A stretch of DNA of 64,000 nucleotides from Pycnopodia helianthoides (lineage: Eukaryota; Echinodermata; Asteroidea; Forcipulatida; Asteriidae), in the NCBI GenBank assembly GCA_032158295.1, contig CM063262.1, forward strand, positions 4,621,394 to 4,685,393, written 5' to 3'. Shown piece by piece: positions 43,086-54,338 of the stretch. The notes under the pieces are model-generated. The model made no database searches, was not told where the DNA came from, and saw only the letters and a list, made by a program, of their open reading frames with translations. Every line of letters begins with the position of its first letter. Positions within the stretch are counted from its first letter, which is position 1. The translations under genes were made by a program, and so were the position numbers.

Positions 43086-44844
43086 TGAACAATTTATTAT
43101 TTTTGAAAAGAAAAAAAAGGATGTGCGTTAAAAAAAGGATTAGGGCGGGGAAGATCAACTGGTGTTTTTATTTTTAACTCGACCTAAAAAAGTTAGCAAA
43201 TGCTGGCGATACATCCACTACCACCACAATTATTTCTTATTTATTTATTTGTGATTTATGTATGCATGTATGCATTTAAATAATTAGTTGCTTATTAATT
43301 TATATTTTCCAGTTTCAATTCTTAACATTTATGTATTCAGTTTTTATCTGTAAATTTGAAGAATCTGTTAATTTTCTGTTTTCCCTTTCCTGTAATTTGC
43401 GGTTCATCCGCTGTTAGCTTGGACAATAAATACAAATACAAATGCAAATACAATTTAATATATGCCAGTCTGGCTGACAACATTCTGTTCCTTAACAGAT
43501 GTATCAACACATAGCCATTCACAAACACTGTGGAGACCCAAATTGCTTTTTTGAAAACATGATCGATTCTCAACTCAACTGGAGGCCAAATTAGACTTCA
43601 TTACTAATGTACTCCCCTTTGGAATTATTTCAGCACAGCAAACACAAAGTTGCTGACTTGCTCTGCCGATCTAAAGGCCACTTTTGAATGTTGTCACAGT
43701 GTCTGGTCTGAATAGGCCAGGGCAGCCGGACCCCCCACCAGTGGGCACTATCAATTAGTGTTTTGGATTATGATTGAGCCCGCTGGTGTTGATCCAATTA
43801 CACTCGAGCCAGGGGCTGTTTGCACAGTGTTATGTGTACTGGACAGTTAACAATACACCCCTGTAATGGATTTATGAGGTAATTTGCCTCTCAATTGGCC
43901 ATAAAATATAACCGGACAGGATGTGGATTGAGGTCGTTGACTTTCTGGCTCGGATGTGGTCACGGTCAATTGGCCACTGGTCAGTCGTATATCAGGGAGC
44001 TCCATGGTCATACTATTACCCTGTGACATCACAGGGTTTACAGAAGGGCCACCACAGCCTGCACTTCCTGCAGGCCACGATTTGTACACAGCCCAAATCA
44101 AAGACAGTAAAACAGTAACAAAAATCTTCCCGGAATTAAGTGCAAAACAAACAGATACAAAAATAGTCCGATACCTTACTTTGTCAAGATTTTGAGCAAC
44201 GTATAGATTTCCCTTTTTTATTAAATGTGTGCCATGTTGTTGTGTTTTTTCTGGATGTATTTTTATATCATATGTAAATCTTAACTATTTTTAAAGTAGT
44301 TATTTTGATGTACATTGTAATGTTTTTAAGTTGTAAACTTTGTAGCACTTTAGCCCCTTGGCTACAAATACACTGTTTTAATAAGCCAGAAATGTTCCTT
44401 GTATCCAGTAACAGAAATGCTAATATTCATTGTTAAAAAAAAAGAAAAAAGAACCAGACTATTTCACCTTCCAGCCTCAGTTTGGTAATACATCGAGTTG
44501 AATGAAAGAAAATCAAGATGGCCTCACAATGATAAAGATCTATGGACGAAAACATTGGATCTTACATTTCATGGAAATTGCACATTGGAACTTTTGATTT
44601 GAAGCAGAGGGCAAAATTTGTTCAGCTGTTATTCGGCACATATTATTATTAAGTAACTAGAACCGGGGGGGGGGGGGGGGTTATGGTTATGAACGAGCAG
44701 TGCGTGCTGGGAATAAAAATAGCGTGGCGAGATCGATCACCCCTGGGAGCAAGGTTGGATTTGTCAGGGGATGATTTATGTCCGTATCAGGCTCGTTTCG
44801 ATTGCAGTGATTAAAATATATAATGTGGGATTGAACAGAAAAAA
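43086..44844. other. Spacer within the host transcript, nothing recognised
   Basis: AT-rich. A run of about 18 G lies near 44667-44684. No candidate exon or known repeat was found. Confidence 0.45.
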
Positions 44845-44960
44845 ATATGACTAGAGCGGGATTTGAACCAACGACCCCCGGAGGTCGCTGATTCTAGTTG
44901 TTTAAAAATTTACCCAGTCAGTTTCCCTTGTGGTTTATTATTTGATATTAAAAAGTTGCG
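44845..44960 (-). mobile_element. tRNA-derived SINE fragment
   Basis: GAGCGGGATTTGAACCAACG is box B in reverse complement, and CCAGTCAGTTTCCCTTGTGG matches the body of the 22400 copy. Box A is lost. Confidence 0.6.
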
Positions 44961-45053
44961 TCCCCTTAAGGTGATCCTGCTTATTTTTGTTAAGCAGAAA
45001 GTTTGTAAGCAATATTTGCTGCTTAATAAGCAGCTGTATGAAATTGGGCCCAG
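44961..45053. mobile_element. F1 MITE remnant
   Basis: Right half only: GGTGATCCTGCTTATTTTTG then GCTGTATGAAATTGGGCCC. Confidence 0.65.
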
Positions 45054-45677
45054 CTTGATTCCTTTATCATGAAGATCTTCCTAGCTATTCACACAATTTT
45101 TGGCGGGGATCAGGATTGAAGTGCCAGTATATCTACAGTAAAAAAAAAATTAAAAAAAACACAATGGATTCAAATGAATACAAGCCTTAAATTCACTCTG
45201 TCCCAAGTTGGTCCTGGACTTGATAAAAAAGCGTACACAACTCTCCCCAAGAAAAAAAAATCCCTGAGAAACCCAGCCACAAACAGTATGACGTGGTATT
45301 TCGGTTGCTACACTTTCCTTGGTGAGTAAAATCGTTTCACACCAGGCTGCTTTTTTTTGGGGGGGGGGAGGGGGGGGGGGTTAAGCAGCTCTATGGAATT
45401 TTGCCAGTTTTATCTTATAGCTTGATCTATTTACAAATGCATCCAATCACACCCCTGGATTGTTACAAAATCAATTCAAATTCATGATTAGAAATTATGT
45501 TCATTCAATTTTGCAGGTGTCTCTCCCAGCTGAACTTCTGCGAATTCCTTTCCATCAATTTGTGGTTTCTCCTCACAAAAAGTTTCAATACCCCCCCCCT
45601 ACCCCGGTATTCATAATGGTTCAAACTCTGCCCCAGACAAATTTTATGCTCTAGAACTTTGTTACCACTATCTGCGG
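45054..45677. other. Spacer, nothing recognised
   Basis: It contains a G-rich run near 45359-45380 followed by an F1-like TTAAGCAGCTCTATGGAATT remnant. Confidence 0.45.
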
Positions 45678-45811
45678 TTAAACCTAGCCTTTTGTCAAGG
45701 CATTCCTGGCTGGGACAGCTTCTGCATTAGCCGCGAAGCGACTCGCATCGGAGAGAGACCACACGAGCGCGCCATGATAAAGAAGGCCTTGACAAAAGGC
45801 AACGGTTAACC
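45678..45811. repeat. 134-bp fold-back unit
   Basis: The arms GCCTTTTGTCAAGGC and GCCTTGACAAAAGGC are perfectly complementary over 15 bp, and the core is GC-richer than its surroundings. It is probably a small MITE. A structured RNA is less likely. Confidence 0.6.
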
Positions 45812-46429
45812 AGAATGCGAGATGCCATTCATACAGCAACCTAGCCACACTCCCCCCCCACCTCCCTCCTCCCCCGACCTCCATGGTATTGCCAGCTACT
45901 TATACCAGAGAATTTCAAGTAAATTTACACTAAGACCACAGGCTTTGTGTCTCAAAACATCAACAAATTTTTACCATACCAGAAATATTTCGTTACAAGA
46001 CCTCAACTATTTTTCTTGTTGTCAGTTTACTGTGCGGTTCGGAAATCGACTATAGCCTTTTATTGTCAGTAACTCTTCAAAAGTGTGCATTTGGTTAAAA
46101 TGCTAGACTTTAGAGGCCGTGTCTGTAAAGTGCTCAACGATTTGAACGTCATGGCTTCTGTGGATTGTTGAGAATGAGCTCAATATTGTGTCCCTGGGGC
46201 ATTTGGGGTACACTAGCCCTCTAAAAAAATGTCCCCTGTTTGCTAAAAGGTGTAGGGTCAGGGTCATCTTTCCAGAATAAAGTCTGGCCAGTTTTTACTC
46301 ATTCAGGGATGTAATAATCATCACTCTAGTTGCCTATCCCGAGGCGCTTAGCAAAGTGAAGTATTTTCCTGCAAGGTATTGCAGAGCTACGTTTTTAAAG
46401 TATGAGACCTATTTCTTTACATAGCACCA

Positions 46430-46728
46430 TGTAATGGTTTACAAGGTGCTGTGGAGCAATATGCTGCCAATCAAACCAGGAACACCTGGGCGAACCCCTT
46501 CTCTTTTCGATAAGTGCACTGGGTTCTTTTACGTGCATTACACAACACACGGAGACCAACGGCTTCATGTCCCATCCGAAGGACGCAGCAATAATGGTTA
46601 AGTTTCTTGCTTAGAGACACAAGCGTCACGACCGGGACTGGAACCCACACTCTGCTGAACAGAAAACACCAGAGCTCGAGTCCGGAACTCTTACTCGCTC
46701 GGCCACGACACGCCAAGACTAATTGAAC
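46430..46728 (-). mobile_element. tRNA-Leu/Ser-like SINE with conserved body
   Basis: On the minus strand the head has GTGGCCGAGCGAGTAAGAG and a box B-like GGGTTCCAGTCCCGG. The body has TCCTTCGGATGGGACATGAAG, CCAGTGCACTTATCGAAAAG and the ACCATTACATGGTGCTATG tail, all shared with 47608-47870. Confidence 0.78.
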
Positions 46729-46730
46729 AA

Positions 46731-46802
46731 TTTCCAAAGGAAGTGCCCTTTGCAAAATGAAACAACGGCCTTGCCCTTTCAACGGATGAAATCCCAGGCC
46801 TG
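46731..46802 (-). mobile_element. F6 MITE half, next to the SINE
   Basis: TTCCAAAGGAAGTGCCCTTTG through GAAATCCCAGGCCTG, reverse orientation. Confidence 0.7.
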
Positions 46803-47169
46803 ACGAGTCACACACGCTAACCCCATCTGCATGAAGGGACATCTATCCCGTAAGAATCAACCCGTGATCAAAAAATATGATGACAAAATTTAATTTGTCG
46901 GTTCTGTCTCGCAGACACACACAGCAATGTTTTCTTTCAGAAGTCTCGTTGCAACTCAAGCCCCCAAAAACAGCCTTCACTTCGGGTAAAAATCAATGCG
47001 GCTCTCGCTCTTCCTGGAGGCTGACCCACCTCCTGCTCATAAAATACATAAAGGGTCACCTAGAAACCGATGGCAACATCGCCGACGTCTGCCGAGACTT
47101 CTCCTCGATTGAAACAGATACGACTTTTCATCCCTCTCAGCCTTTGAATGTTAGGCCGAGTAAAATATA

Positions 47170-47308
47170 CAGGCCTGGAATTTTAATCTTATTAGGGCAA
47201 GGCCATTTTCATTTTGCAAGGGGCACTTCCATTGGAAGGGGCACCAAGGCCAAGAGCAGGGCAACAGCGGCCATGGCCTCCGTGGCCTCCGTGTAATTCC
47301 AGGCCTGA
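47170..47308 (+). mobile_element. F6 MITE
   Basis: CAGGCCTGGAATTTTAATC to TGTAATTCCAGGCCTG, with GGGCACTTCCATTGGAAGG inside. Confidence 0.88.
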
Positions 47309-47399
47309 AATATATAAAAAATACTAATACACTAGGTTGGTCGTCCTGGTTTTTTTTATTTTAGAAAGGTTTTTTTTTTTATTTTGTATAATTATTTTT

Positions 47400-47515
47400 C
47401 ATTTCAAGGAAAAAAGAGCAAGCCTAAAAAAATGTGCTTGCTTTGTAGAGCTTAAGAAGTCTAAAAACATGAATCAATCGTTGAAAAAAGGGTGCTACGA
47501 TGAAGCGAAATATAC
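47400..47515. repeat. Second copy of the 42955-43085 repeat
   Basis: GCTTGCTTTGTAGAGCTTAAG and ATCAATCGTTGAAAAAAGGG match the first copy in order. Confidence 0.7.
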
Positions 47516-47607
47516 CATACCCGATATGGGGGGCAGTGGGTGTCCCCCAATGTTCCCATATTTTTACACACGATTTTCCTATTCTGCATAAGTACCCCCC
47601 ACCCTAA

Positions 47608-47870
47608 AATCCTTCGGATGGGACGTAAAGCCGTTGGTCCCCGTGTGTTGAGTAATGCATGTAGAAGAACCCAGTGCACTTATCGAAAAGAGAAAGGGTT
47701 CGCCCAGCACCTTGTAAACCATTACATGGTGCTATGTAAAGGAACAGGTCTCATACTTAAAAACATAGCTCCACAAATACCTTGCAGGAAATAATACTGA
47801 ATGTTGAAGCGCCTTGAGCGTCACTGAGTGATGGATATGAGCGCTATACAAGAAGCCACTATTAAACACC
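47608..47870 (+). mobile_element. SINE body and tail, head lost
   Basis: TCCTTCGGATGGGACGTAAAG, CCAGTGCACTTATCGAAAAG and ACCATTACATGGTGCTATG match 46430-46728 in the opposite orientation. The end is GAGCGCTATACAAGAAGCC. Confidence 0.75.
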
Positions 47871-48071
47871 CAAACGCGAGGCGACGTGTCCCTATACCCT
47901 GGCAACCACAGCATTTGCCATGGTGCTCTGTGCTTTTTGCTGTGGTGCCCTTCGCGAAGTTCCAAGACAAATTTACCTTTATGTTTATAGAAGTGCCCCT
48001 CACCAGAGGAAAGATACCGTGCCCTTCAAGAGTGAAGTTCAGGGCCTGGATTTATGGCTAAAGAAGGTTAA

Positions 48072-48458
48072 AGGAACATTCCAGAATTGGTAAGAAAAAA
48101 ACTTGTAAAATGTACTTTTTGGTCACAGATTTACATAAAACTTACACGGTCTAATGATGATGATAGTAGAAAACATCCCTTGAAATATTTCTGTCTGAAA
48201 CGCCATATTTGATGAGAAATGAATAAACTAATTTTCCGATTGGAGTTTATCGCTCAGTGAGCGTTTTATTCATTTGTTGAATCTATATGATTTCATGCAA
48301 ATGTGTAGTCGGTTTTCCACTATTTTCTCGTGACCCAGATGGCCGATCGATCTCAAACTTCTACAGGTTTGTCAGTTTATGTATATGGTGGATTACATAA
48401 AGTGCTTACACTGCCAGCAACTGTTTTTGTTAGCAAAAACCAATTCTGTAATGTTCCT
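48072..48458. mobile_element. F4 TTAA MITE, near-identical to 10906-11290
   Basis: TTAA on both sides, with ends AGGAACATTCCAGAATTGG / CCAATTCTGTAATGTTCCT. High similarity to the other copy suggests recent activity. It ends 72 bp downstream (minus sense) of the 48530 host exon. Confidence 0.88.
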
Positions 48459-48529
48459 TTAAAACAAAGGAGGGCAAGGTGTGACCCGTCTAATAAATTT
48501 ATTTTTTTAAAAGAAGGGGAAAAACTTAC

Positions 48530-48577
48530 CTTTCACATGTTTGGCAAATGGGAGGAGGCCAACATCGGACGATAATC
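48530..48577 (-). ncRNA. Candidate 48-nt host-transcript exon
   Basis: On the minus strand the acceptor tract TTTCTTTCGTTTCTCAAATG runs into CAG, and the exon ends AAAG before GTAAGT. Both sites are strong. One frame (LSSDVGLLPFAKHVK) is open but matches no family I know. It is probably a non-coding exon of the cluster host. Confidence 0.5.
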
Positions 48578-48666
48578 CTGCATTTGAGAAACGAAAGAAA
48601 TGTACAAAAATTTAACTTTTAAAAATATGTACAAGAAAAGAGAATTAGTTGTTGCAAACTGCTTAC

Positions 48667-48680
48667 CAAACAAAAAGGAC
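48667..48680 (-). ncRNA. Candidate 14-nt microexon of the host transcript
   Basis: On the minus strand GTTTTTTCACCACAG precedes the 14 nt GTCCTTTTTGTTTG, which is followed by GTAAGC. Acceptor and donor are both good and only 14 nt apart. It lies 89 nt upstream of the 48-nt exon. Confidence 0.4.
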
Positions 48681-49233
48681 CTGTGGTGAAAAAACGCAAA
48701 ACAAAAAGTTAGTGACCTGATGTTTCGACCCTAGCAGAGTCGTTCCCAAAGGCTAAAAAATACGTATCTAGACTAATGAAGGGCGTGTTTTTGTTAATGA
48801 CTGATAATTTTTAGAAGGATTATTAGAGTTTGAAGACTGAAAACATTAAATGCGATGGGTATATTTGACCTCACATGTTCATGACGACAGATTCACCCGA
48901 GAGAAAATAAGTTTACCTCTTGACTATTTCCGTTTTTGTTTTTTTCCTACTCTCTTGTAACTGTCGAGACTTCACTTTTCCTTTACATCACGATTGAACT
49001 GGACGATCAAGGGGTGGGGGGGGGGGCGCTGTTCCGAGTTGGCATATCTTGATTTGCGAACTAACTCGCAAAATCATGAATATATTGTCTAGAAGGACGG
49101 TATGGAAACTGGTGAAATATGTTGGCCCGAATATGTGTGTACAAGTTAAAATAAACAGCCAGCTGCACCTCTTGCTTACACCATGAAGTGATGACAGCGT
49201 TTTTTAGTAATTAAGACAGTTCACCCCATTAAA

Positions 49234-49600
49234 GGCAGTGGATACTTCGGGTAATTACTCGAGAAACACGTTACCATGAAAACTGACTCGGAAAGGAGCA
49301 CCCAGGAGCCGCTGATAGTGTAAAACAATGTGAGAAACGACTCCCTCTGAAGTAATGTAGTTTTTGTAATTCCTCACTAAAATACTTGAATCTGAGAAAG
49401 GCCTTCACGCATGAAGCCTTTCTCAGGCATTTGAAAGCACACAATTCCATGCAACAAGGGTGGATTTTTTCCTTCATTATTTTCTTGCAACTTCGATGAC
49501 CAATTGAGCCCAAATTTTCACAGGATTGTTATTTATATGTTGGGATACACCAAGTGAGGATACTGGTCTTTGACAATTACCAAAAAGTATACCCTGCCTT
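49234..49600 (-). mobile_element. F3 TTAA MITE, reverse orientation
   Basis: It follows TTAA with AGGCAGTGGATACTTCGGG and ends AAGTATACCCTGCCT. The right TTAA has become TTGA. Confidence 0.82.
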
Positions 49601-49636
49601 TGAACTGTGTAGAAAGTTCTTTCTCATTTAGACTCT

Positions 49637-49787
49637 GGGGTCGATTTCACAAAGCACTAAGATTCATCTTAAGATGAGTTATCAGTTATTACCATAGTGA
49701 TTTGTACTGTGACATCACTCTCTGCAAAGCAACTGCGATGGATCTACAGTTACGATCAGTCTGACCTCTTTGTGAAATCGAGCCCAG
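49637..49787. mobile_element. GGGTCGATTTCACAAAG palindromic MITE
   Basis: The left end GGGTCGATTTCACAAAG faces the right end CTTTGTGAAATCGAGCCC over 151 bp. Confidence 0.8.
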
Positions 49788-51230
49788 GTCCTATAAAATG
49801 AATTCTGATCAGGGTAAAAACTTTTGAACTGTAAGCCCTGCAAGTCTTGCGGAATTTCACCCCTCGGAGTTCGAGCCCTGAAACCTGTTTCTACCTTTCA
49901 CACAAAAACAATTTGACAAATAAAAGGGAAGGTCTTGTTAACTTCAGGGGTGAGAGTTATTGCTGTAAAAAAAAAAAAAAAAGTCTGAAAGTGGAATCCA
50001 GATCTTAGGAGGTACTTTGAAATGATGGCAATTCCACCTTTTGGTAACCCCTGGAGTTCTAGATTCAAAGGAGCTTTTTATGAACAGTCTCCTCAGTGCT
50101 AGAGAAGTACATCAAAGAGCATTACTTATTTTATTTGGAGAAAAGGTACGCTCATTATTTTGTTTACCAGGCAGACTTTAAAAAAAATATATATATATAT
50201 AAATTCAGATAAAAGTCTGAAAATTCTCATTCCTGTAACTTACTGCCAGTCAAACCTTTTTTACTAGCAGCTATCACAAAAAGAATATTGGGACTAAAAA
50301 CAAACGGAATATAAATTAGTCTGAGAGGAAAGATTAACTCCACTGATCCCCCGCCATATGCCACATTATCCTAAACCTTGTAAATGACATGGTAGGATTC
50401 CTAGTACACTCAGGAATGCACAGAGTACCGGCTAAACAAATTGAAGCTACCGTCGAGTCCAACAATCAGAAAGCACTCCAATGTTTGCCGCTGTTTTGGG
50501 GCGTTTACATTTTTTTTTTTTTTTTTTAAGCCAAACATGGCCAAGTCTGAGCGACACATACACATTACATATTTAATATAATTCTTTATACCCAAATACC
50601 AAATAAAGTCAAGGAGATGTGTAAAAAAAAACAGTGCTTTCTTGTGGCAACACTCCCCCATTTTAACAAATGAAATTTGTCATTTGCCATGGACGAGAGC
50701 TACGTGCTTATACCTTAGGACATAGTGAGGTGGGAAAAGGGTCATGTGATCATACGTAACAATCCATATTAGCATGTCGGCCAGACACATAGCAGACAAT
50801 GCAGACTTCAGACTGTATTGTCTGAATGTACTGTTTAACACGACCCGGTATATATACATGGCTTTCAGTCGAATTCTTAACAGCATGTTTCCAAAAATGA
50901 CATGTTAGGTTTTTTTGGGGGGTATTATAGGCAAGTCAGAAGGGGCATGACAATATATTTTGAAAACACTTGTTGTTGATTCGACATACTTTGGCGTTAT
51001 CAGTTTAACGGATTAAACAAGATTTTTTTTCCCCCATTTCAAACGGTGTCGGAAAATAAAAAAAACAGTGGAACTTAAAGACTAATCATACATCATTATG
51101 GACAACTCTACTCAAATTGATCAATTTGAATGAAGCAATTACTCATAGATAAATTAAAAACTTATGAATTTAAGTAAGAAAGATTTTTAGAAGTTATGGC
51201 TGCCAATCTTTTTGCAATCTTACTCTCTGG
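49788..51230. other. Spacer within the host transcript
   Basis: 49810-49882 is the right end of an F7 element (CGGAGTTCGAGCCCTG). A TA-rich run lies near 50187-50202. No exon could be supported. Confidence 0.45.
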
Positions 51231-51427
51231 GCCCAATATTGTACAGCTGCTTTAGCAAAAAACTGTAACTGAACAATTTCCCGCTGAGCAAAAAATTAAG
51301 CAGAAAACCAGTCACAGACGGTACACGTGACATGGTACTTTGGCTGGTAACCTTATTCTGGTAAGCAGCAATTTGTTGTGCTCTGCTACTTTTTGTGTTT
51401 ACAAGCGGCTCCCGAAGATTTGGCCCT
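51231..51427. mobile_element. F1 MITE, right end decayed
   Basis: GGGCCCAATATTGTACAGC to GGCTCCCGAAGATTTGGCCC, with GGTAACCTTATTCTGGTAAG intact. Confidence 0.75.
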
Positions 51428-51894
51428 GGACCAATGCAGGTCCGATACCCGGACGGACTCTGGGGCGATTGCCTCATGCCCTTGATCATTGCCCTGGTGT
51501 CCCTCGAAATCTTCCAAAAGATAGAGTTGTTCGGTTTTCCTTACAGTGGTCAATCTGTCTTTCCCTTACAAGAACGAAGTACCAGGACCGGGACAGTATT
51601 CCGTCACGATCAGACATCTATAAGGATGTCTGAGAAAACAGTTTTGAGAAACAGTTTTCTCAAAACCATTTGGTGTGTCCGACACAATCGTCAACCTTTA
51701 CCAAAAAGTATTAACCTACATTTTCCTCTGAGTGTTTTGTTGTTGTTGAGCAAACATCATGGTATTTTGTTGAGTAGGTGAAATACAACATAAGAAACAG
51801 GTCCGATCTACCACTTCACATTTTACAATTTCTAATTAATGTGTAGAATCTTCAGGTGGAGACCGAAATCTCATAAAAGACTCTGTTGCTCAGC
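51428..51894. other. Spacer, nothing recognised
   Basis: The plus-strand frame 51395-51781 here has no recognised domain and overlaps the end of the F1 element. Confidence 0.45.
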
Positions 51895-52037
51895 AGGCCT
51901 GGAATTAATCGCAAGCCCTGGAGACCATGGCCTCTGTTGCCCCTTGCAAAAGTTTTCCATAGACTTTTAAGATTCTCCAATGGAAGTGCCCTTTCGTAAA
52001 GTGGAAATGGCCTTGCCCTCTCAAAGATGACATTCCA
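51895..52037 (-). mobile_element. F6 MITE
   Basis: CAGGCCTGGAATTAATCGC to GATGACATTCCAGCC. Reverse orientation shown by CCAATGGAAGTGCCCTTTC. Confidence 0.82.
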
Positions 52038-52575
52038 GCCGCCGATTTTCACGAAGCTCTGAGCAACTGCGTAGGTCCACATGCGCAACATTCATTGCGT
52101 AAGTTGTGCACCACTAATGCAAGAAATCTTGCACAAGTGGACTTAAAAGGAAGGTATACGATTGGTAATCACTCTAAAAATTTATGAAAATAGAAAATAA
52201 AAACATACTTGGTTAGAGGTACAGCAGCTTTCGATAGTACAAAGCATTTTAAGAAATATTTCGATTCAAAATGTGGATTAAGGAAAAAGATGTCAGTCTT
52301 TTTCCCCCAAAAAATTTGAATCTGAGATCAGAAACATTTCTCAGATTGTTTATTCCTATTAGGGATTATTCTTCATGCGTGGACATAACCGCTCCAGATT
52401 TTTGGCGATATCTAAAAAACGCTACCATCTTTTGAAATGAAACTTTCACAGGTTAGTTTGATTGTATATATCTACATTTAAATAGGATTAAAACAATCAA
52501 ATGGCTCCAAAACCAAAGGTATGCTTTGCACACGTGGACTTAAAGCAGTTGCGTAAAGTTTCATGAAACGGTTGC
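52037..52575. mobile_element. CGATTTCA fold-back element split by a TTAA MITE
   Basis: The outer parts CCGATTTTCACGAAGCTCTG then CAAGTGGACTTAA, and AGCAGTTGCGTAAAGTTTC at the other side, form one element. The same element is uninterrupted at 52750-52888. An F5 MITE sits in its TTAA. Confidence 0.7.
52147..52540. mobile_element. F5 TTAA MITE nested in the fold-back element
   Basis: AAGGAAGGTATACGATTGG at the left after TTAA, and CAAAGGTATGCTTTGCACA at the right. It matches 39532-39890. Confidence 0.78.
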
Positions 52576-52732
52576 AGACCATCAAGACAGTGTAGCTGGA
52601 CAATTCCTGAAACTTTGTTTTCTAGGAGTTTCTAGAGATTAACCCGTTTTTTAAAACGTAAATATTTTGTTTGAAAAGAAAAGGAACAGAGTGATCCTGC
52701 TTAGCAGGGATAGTATATAAATAAATATCAGG

Positions 52733-53232
52733 GCTTGAATTTTCCACAAGACTGCAGCAGTCGATTTCACAAATTTTGACGCAGCTGCTGCAAGTCCACT
52801 TGTGCAAGATTTCTTGTGTTAGTGGGGCACAGCTTACGCAATCAAAGTTGCGCAAGTGGACTTACGCAGAGTTCCATGAAATCGGCGGCAGGGGTTTGTA
52901 GCTCAAAATATTTACCGAACCAGAATACATTTTACAAGACCAGAATCTATACGAGCGAGAACTTTTTTGCAAAATTTAACATGTAAATTGTTTTTCCTGT
53001 TTTAGCAATCACCGAGAGAAGATTGATCACATTTTGTCTTATGAGCAAGTACACTTTCATGCTCAACACAGAATGGAAAGATTTTTACCGGACTCAAACT
53101 CAAAGTCGACACTTGAACATCGTTTCTTTTTAATTAAAGATATGGCTCGGCGAAGGTATTGTTATTCGATTGAACAACACAGGACGGCCCACAATGCTAA
53201 AATCACTGGCCTCAGACTTTTCAAGCTCTGAA
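52733..53232. mobile_element. F7 MITE with a nested fold-back element
   Basis: CAGGGCTTGAATTTTCCAC at the left and CTTTTCAAGCTCTG at the right. The interior 52750-52888 is a TCGATTTCAC / GTGAAATCG-type fold-back with ACGCAATCAAAGTTGCGCAA. Confidence 0.75.
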
Positions 53233-53299
53233 TAGAAGGTTGTAATTTCCTCTCCTCAAAACACTGATGATTATAGGATTAAAACTGGCCTGTTTTCAT

Positions 53300-53410
53300 C
53301 GGTCGCACTCGTTGCTCTAACGAGCAAGACATCTGCTCTACATGGTCAGGGTCGTGGGTTCGAATCCCACCGCAGTAGACTGTGTAGGCTTTCGGGAAGC
53401 ACAGCCCTGA
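53300..53410 (+). mobile_element. tRNA-like SINE head
   Basis: CGTTGCTCTAACGAGCAAGAC then GGGTTCGAATCCCACCGC (box B). The box A region and acceptor stem do not form a standard tRNA. Confidence 0.5.
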
Positions 53411-54176
53411 TCAAACATTAGCGTAAGGTATTGGATGAACAGCTTTAGGATTCTGTGAACAGAATACTTTTTTGAGTGATGATTTTTTTGTCATTAGAGC
53501 TGTTGAGATTTGCCGTTGACAATATGGGCAATTCTCACACCGCCCATCACATGACCCCGATTGTTTAAGTTCTTTCGTGATTCGCACAGCAGCAAGGTTG
53601 TATTTTTCTGTATTAAGGGGGATGACATGATACTTTTTGTGTATTTTAAAAAACATTTAGGCCTACATCAAGTCAAAAAAATGCCTCTGCGGTGTTGTTG
53701 AGTTGTGCGAGCGGTTGTTTGAAGTCGACCGCATTGGGGGGGGGAAGGCCTCTCCGGCATAGACCATAGAGGGCGCACTGCATTGTAAATCGGATGTATG
53801 ACATATCCCAGCATCTCAAGTCAAAGAGAAAATCATGCACACCTCATTTCTGATGCCAATCTCCAGAGTTAGAACTCGAGTAGCTAACAAGCCGTCAACA
53901 AACTCAGCCACTTGAAAAATAATATTCCTTGTGACTTTTTCTTTGCACTGAAACCACAAGCACTCGGGTATCCGGCCGTGCTTTTACATGAGGAATTCCA
54001 CACTTGATAAAGAGTACAACTCCATAAGCCTGATCCATTTAGGGCCAAGACTAAATTCCTGATGGCTTAAAAAATGTCTCCCTCCCCAAAAAAGACAGAG
54101 GTCCTTTATGGGTTGGTCTTCAATGTGGTATTTGAGGTTTTCATCTGTCTAGAGTAAAACTATTAACAATGAAGAC
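53411..54176. other. Spacer, nothing recognised
   Basis: The minus-strand frame 53411-53656 has several cysteines but no recognised family. Confidence 0.45.
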
Positions 54177-54338
54177 AGGCCTGGAATTACTCGGAGACGA
54201 TGGCCTCTGTTGCCCCTCGAGTCTTGGCCTTGGTGTCCCTTCAAAAAGTTCCCCGTAGACTTGAAGACTTTCCAGTGGAAGTGCCCTTTGCCAAAAATGA
54301 AAAGGGCCTTGCCCTCTCAAAGATGAAATTCCAGGCCT
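54177..54338 (-). mobile_element. Complete F6 MITE
   Basis: CAGGCCTGGAATTACTCGG to GATGAAATTCCAGGCCTG, with CCAGTGGAAGTGCCCTTTG. Reverse orientation. Confidence 0.88.

Noticed and set aside
46877..47296. 139-residue plus-strand frame
   Set aside because: Its C-terminal third is F6 mobile element and the remainder matches nothing I know. No splice or promoter support.
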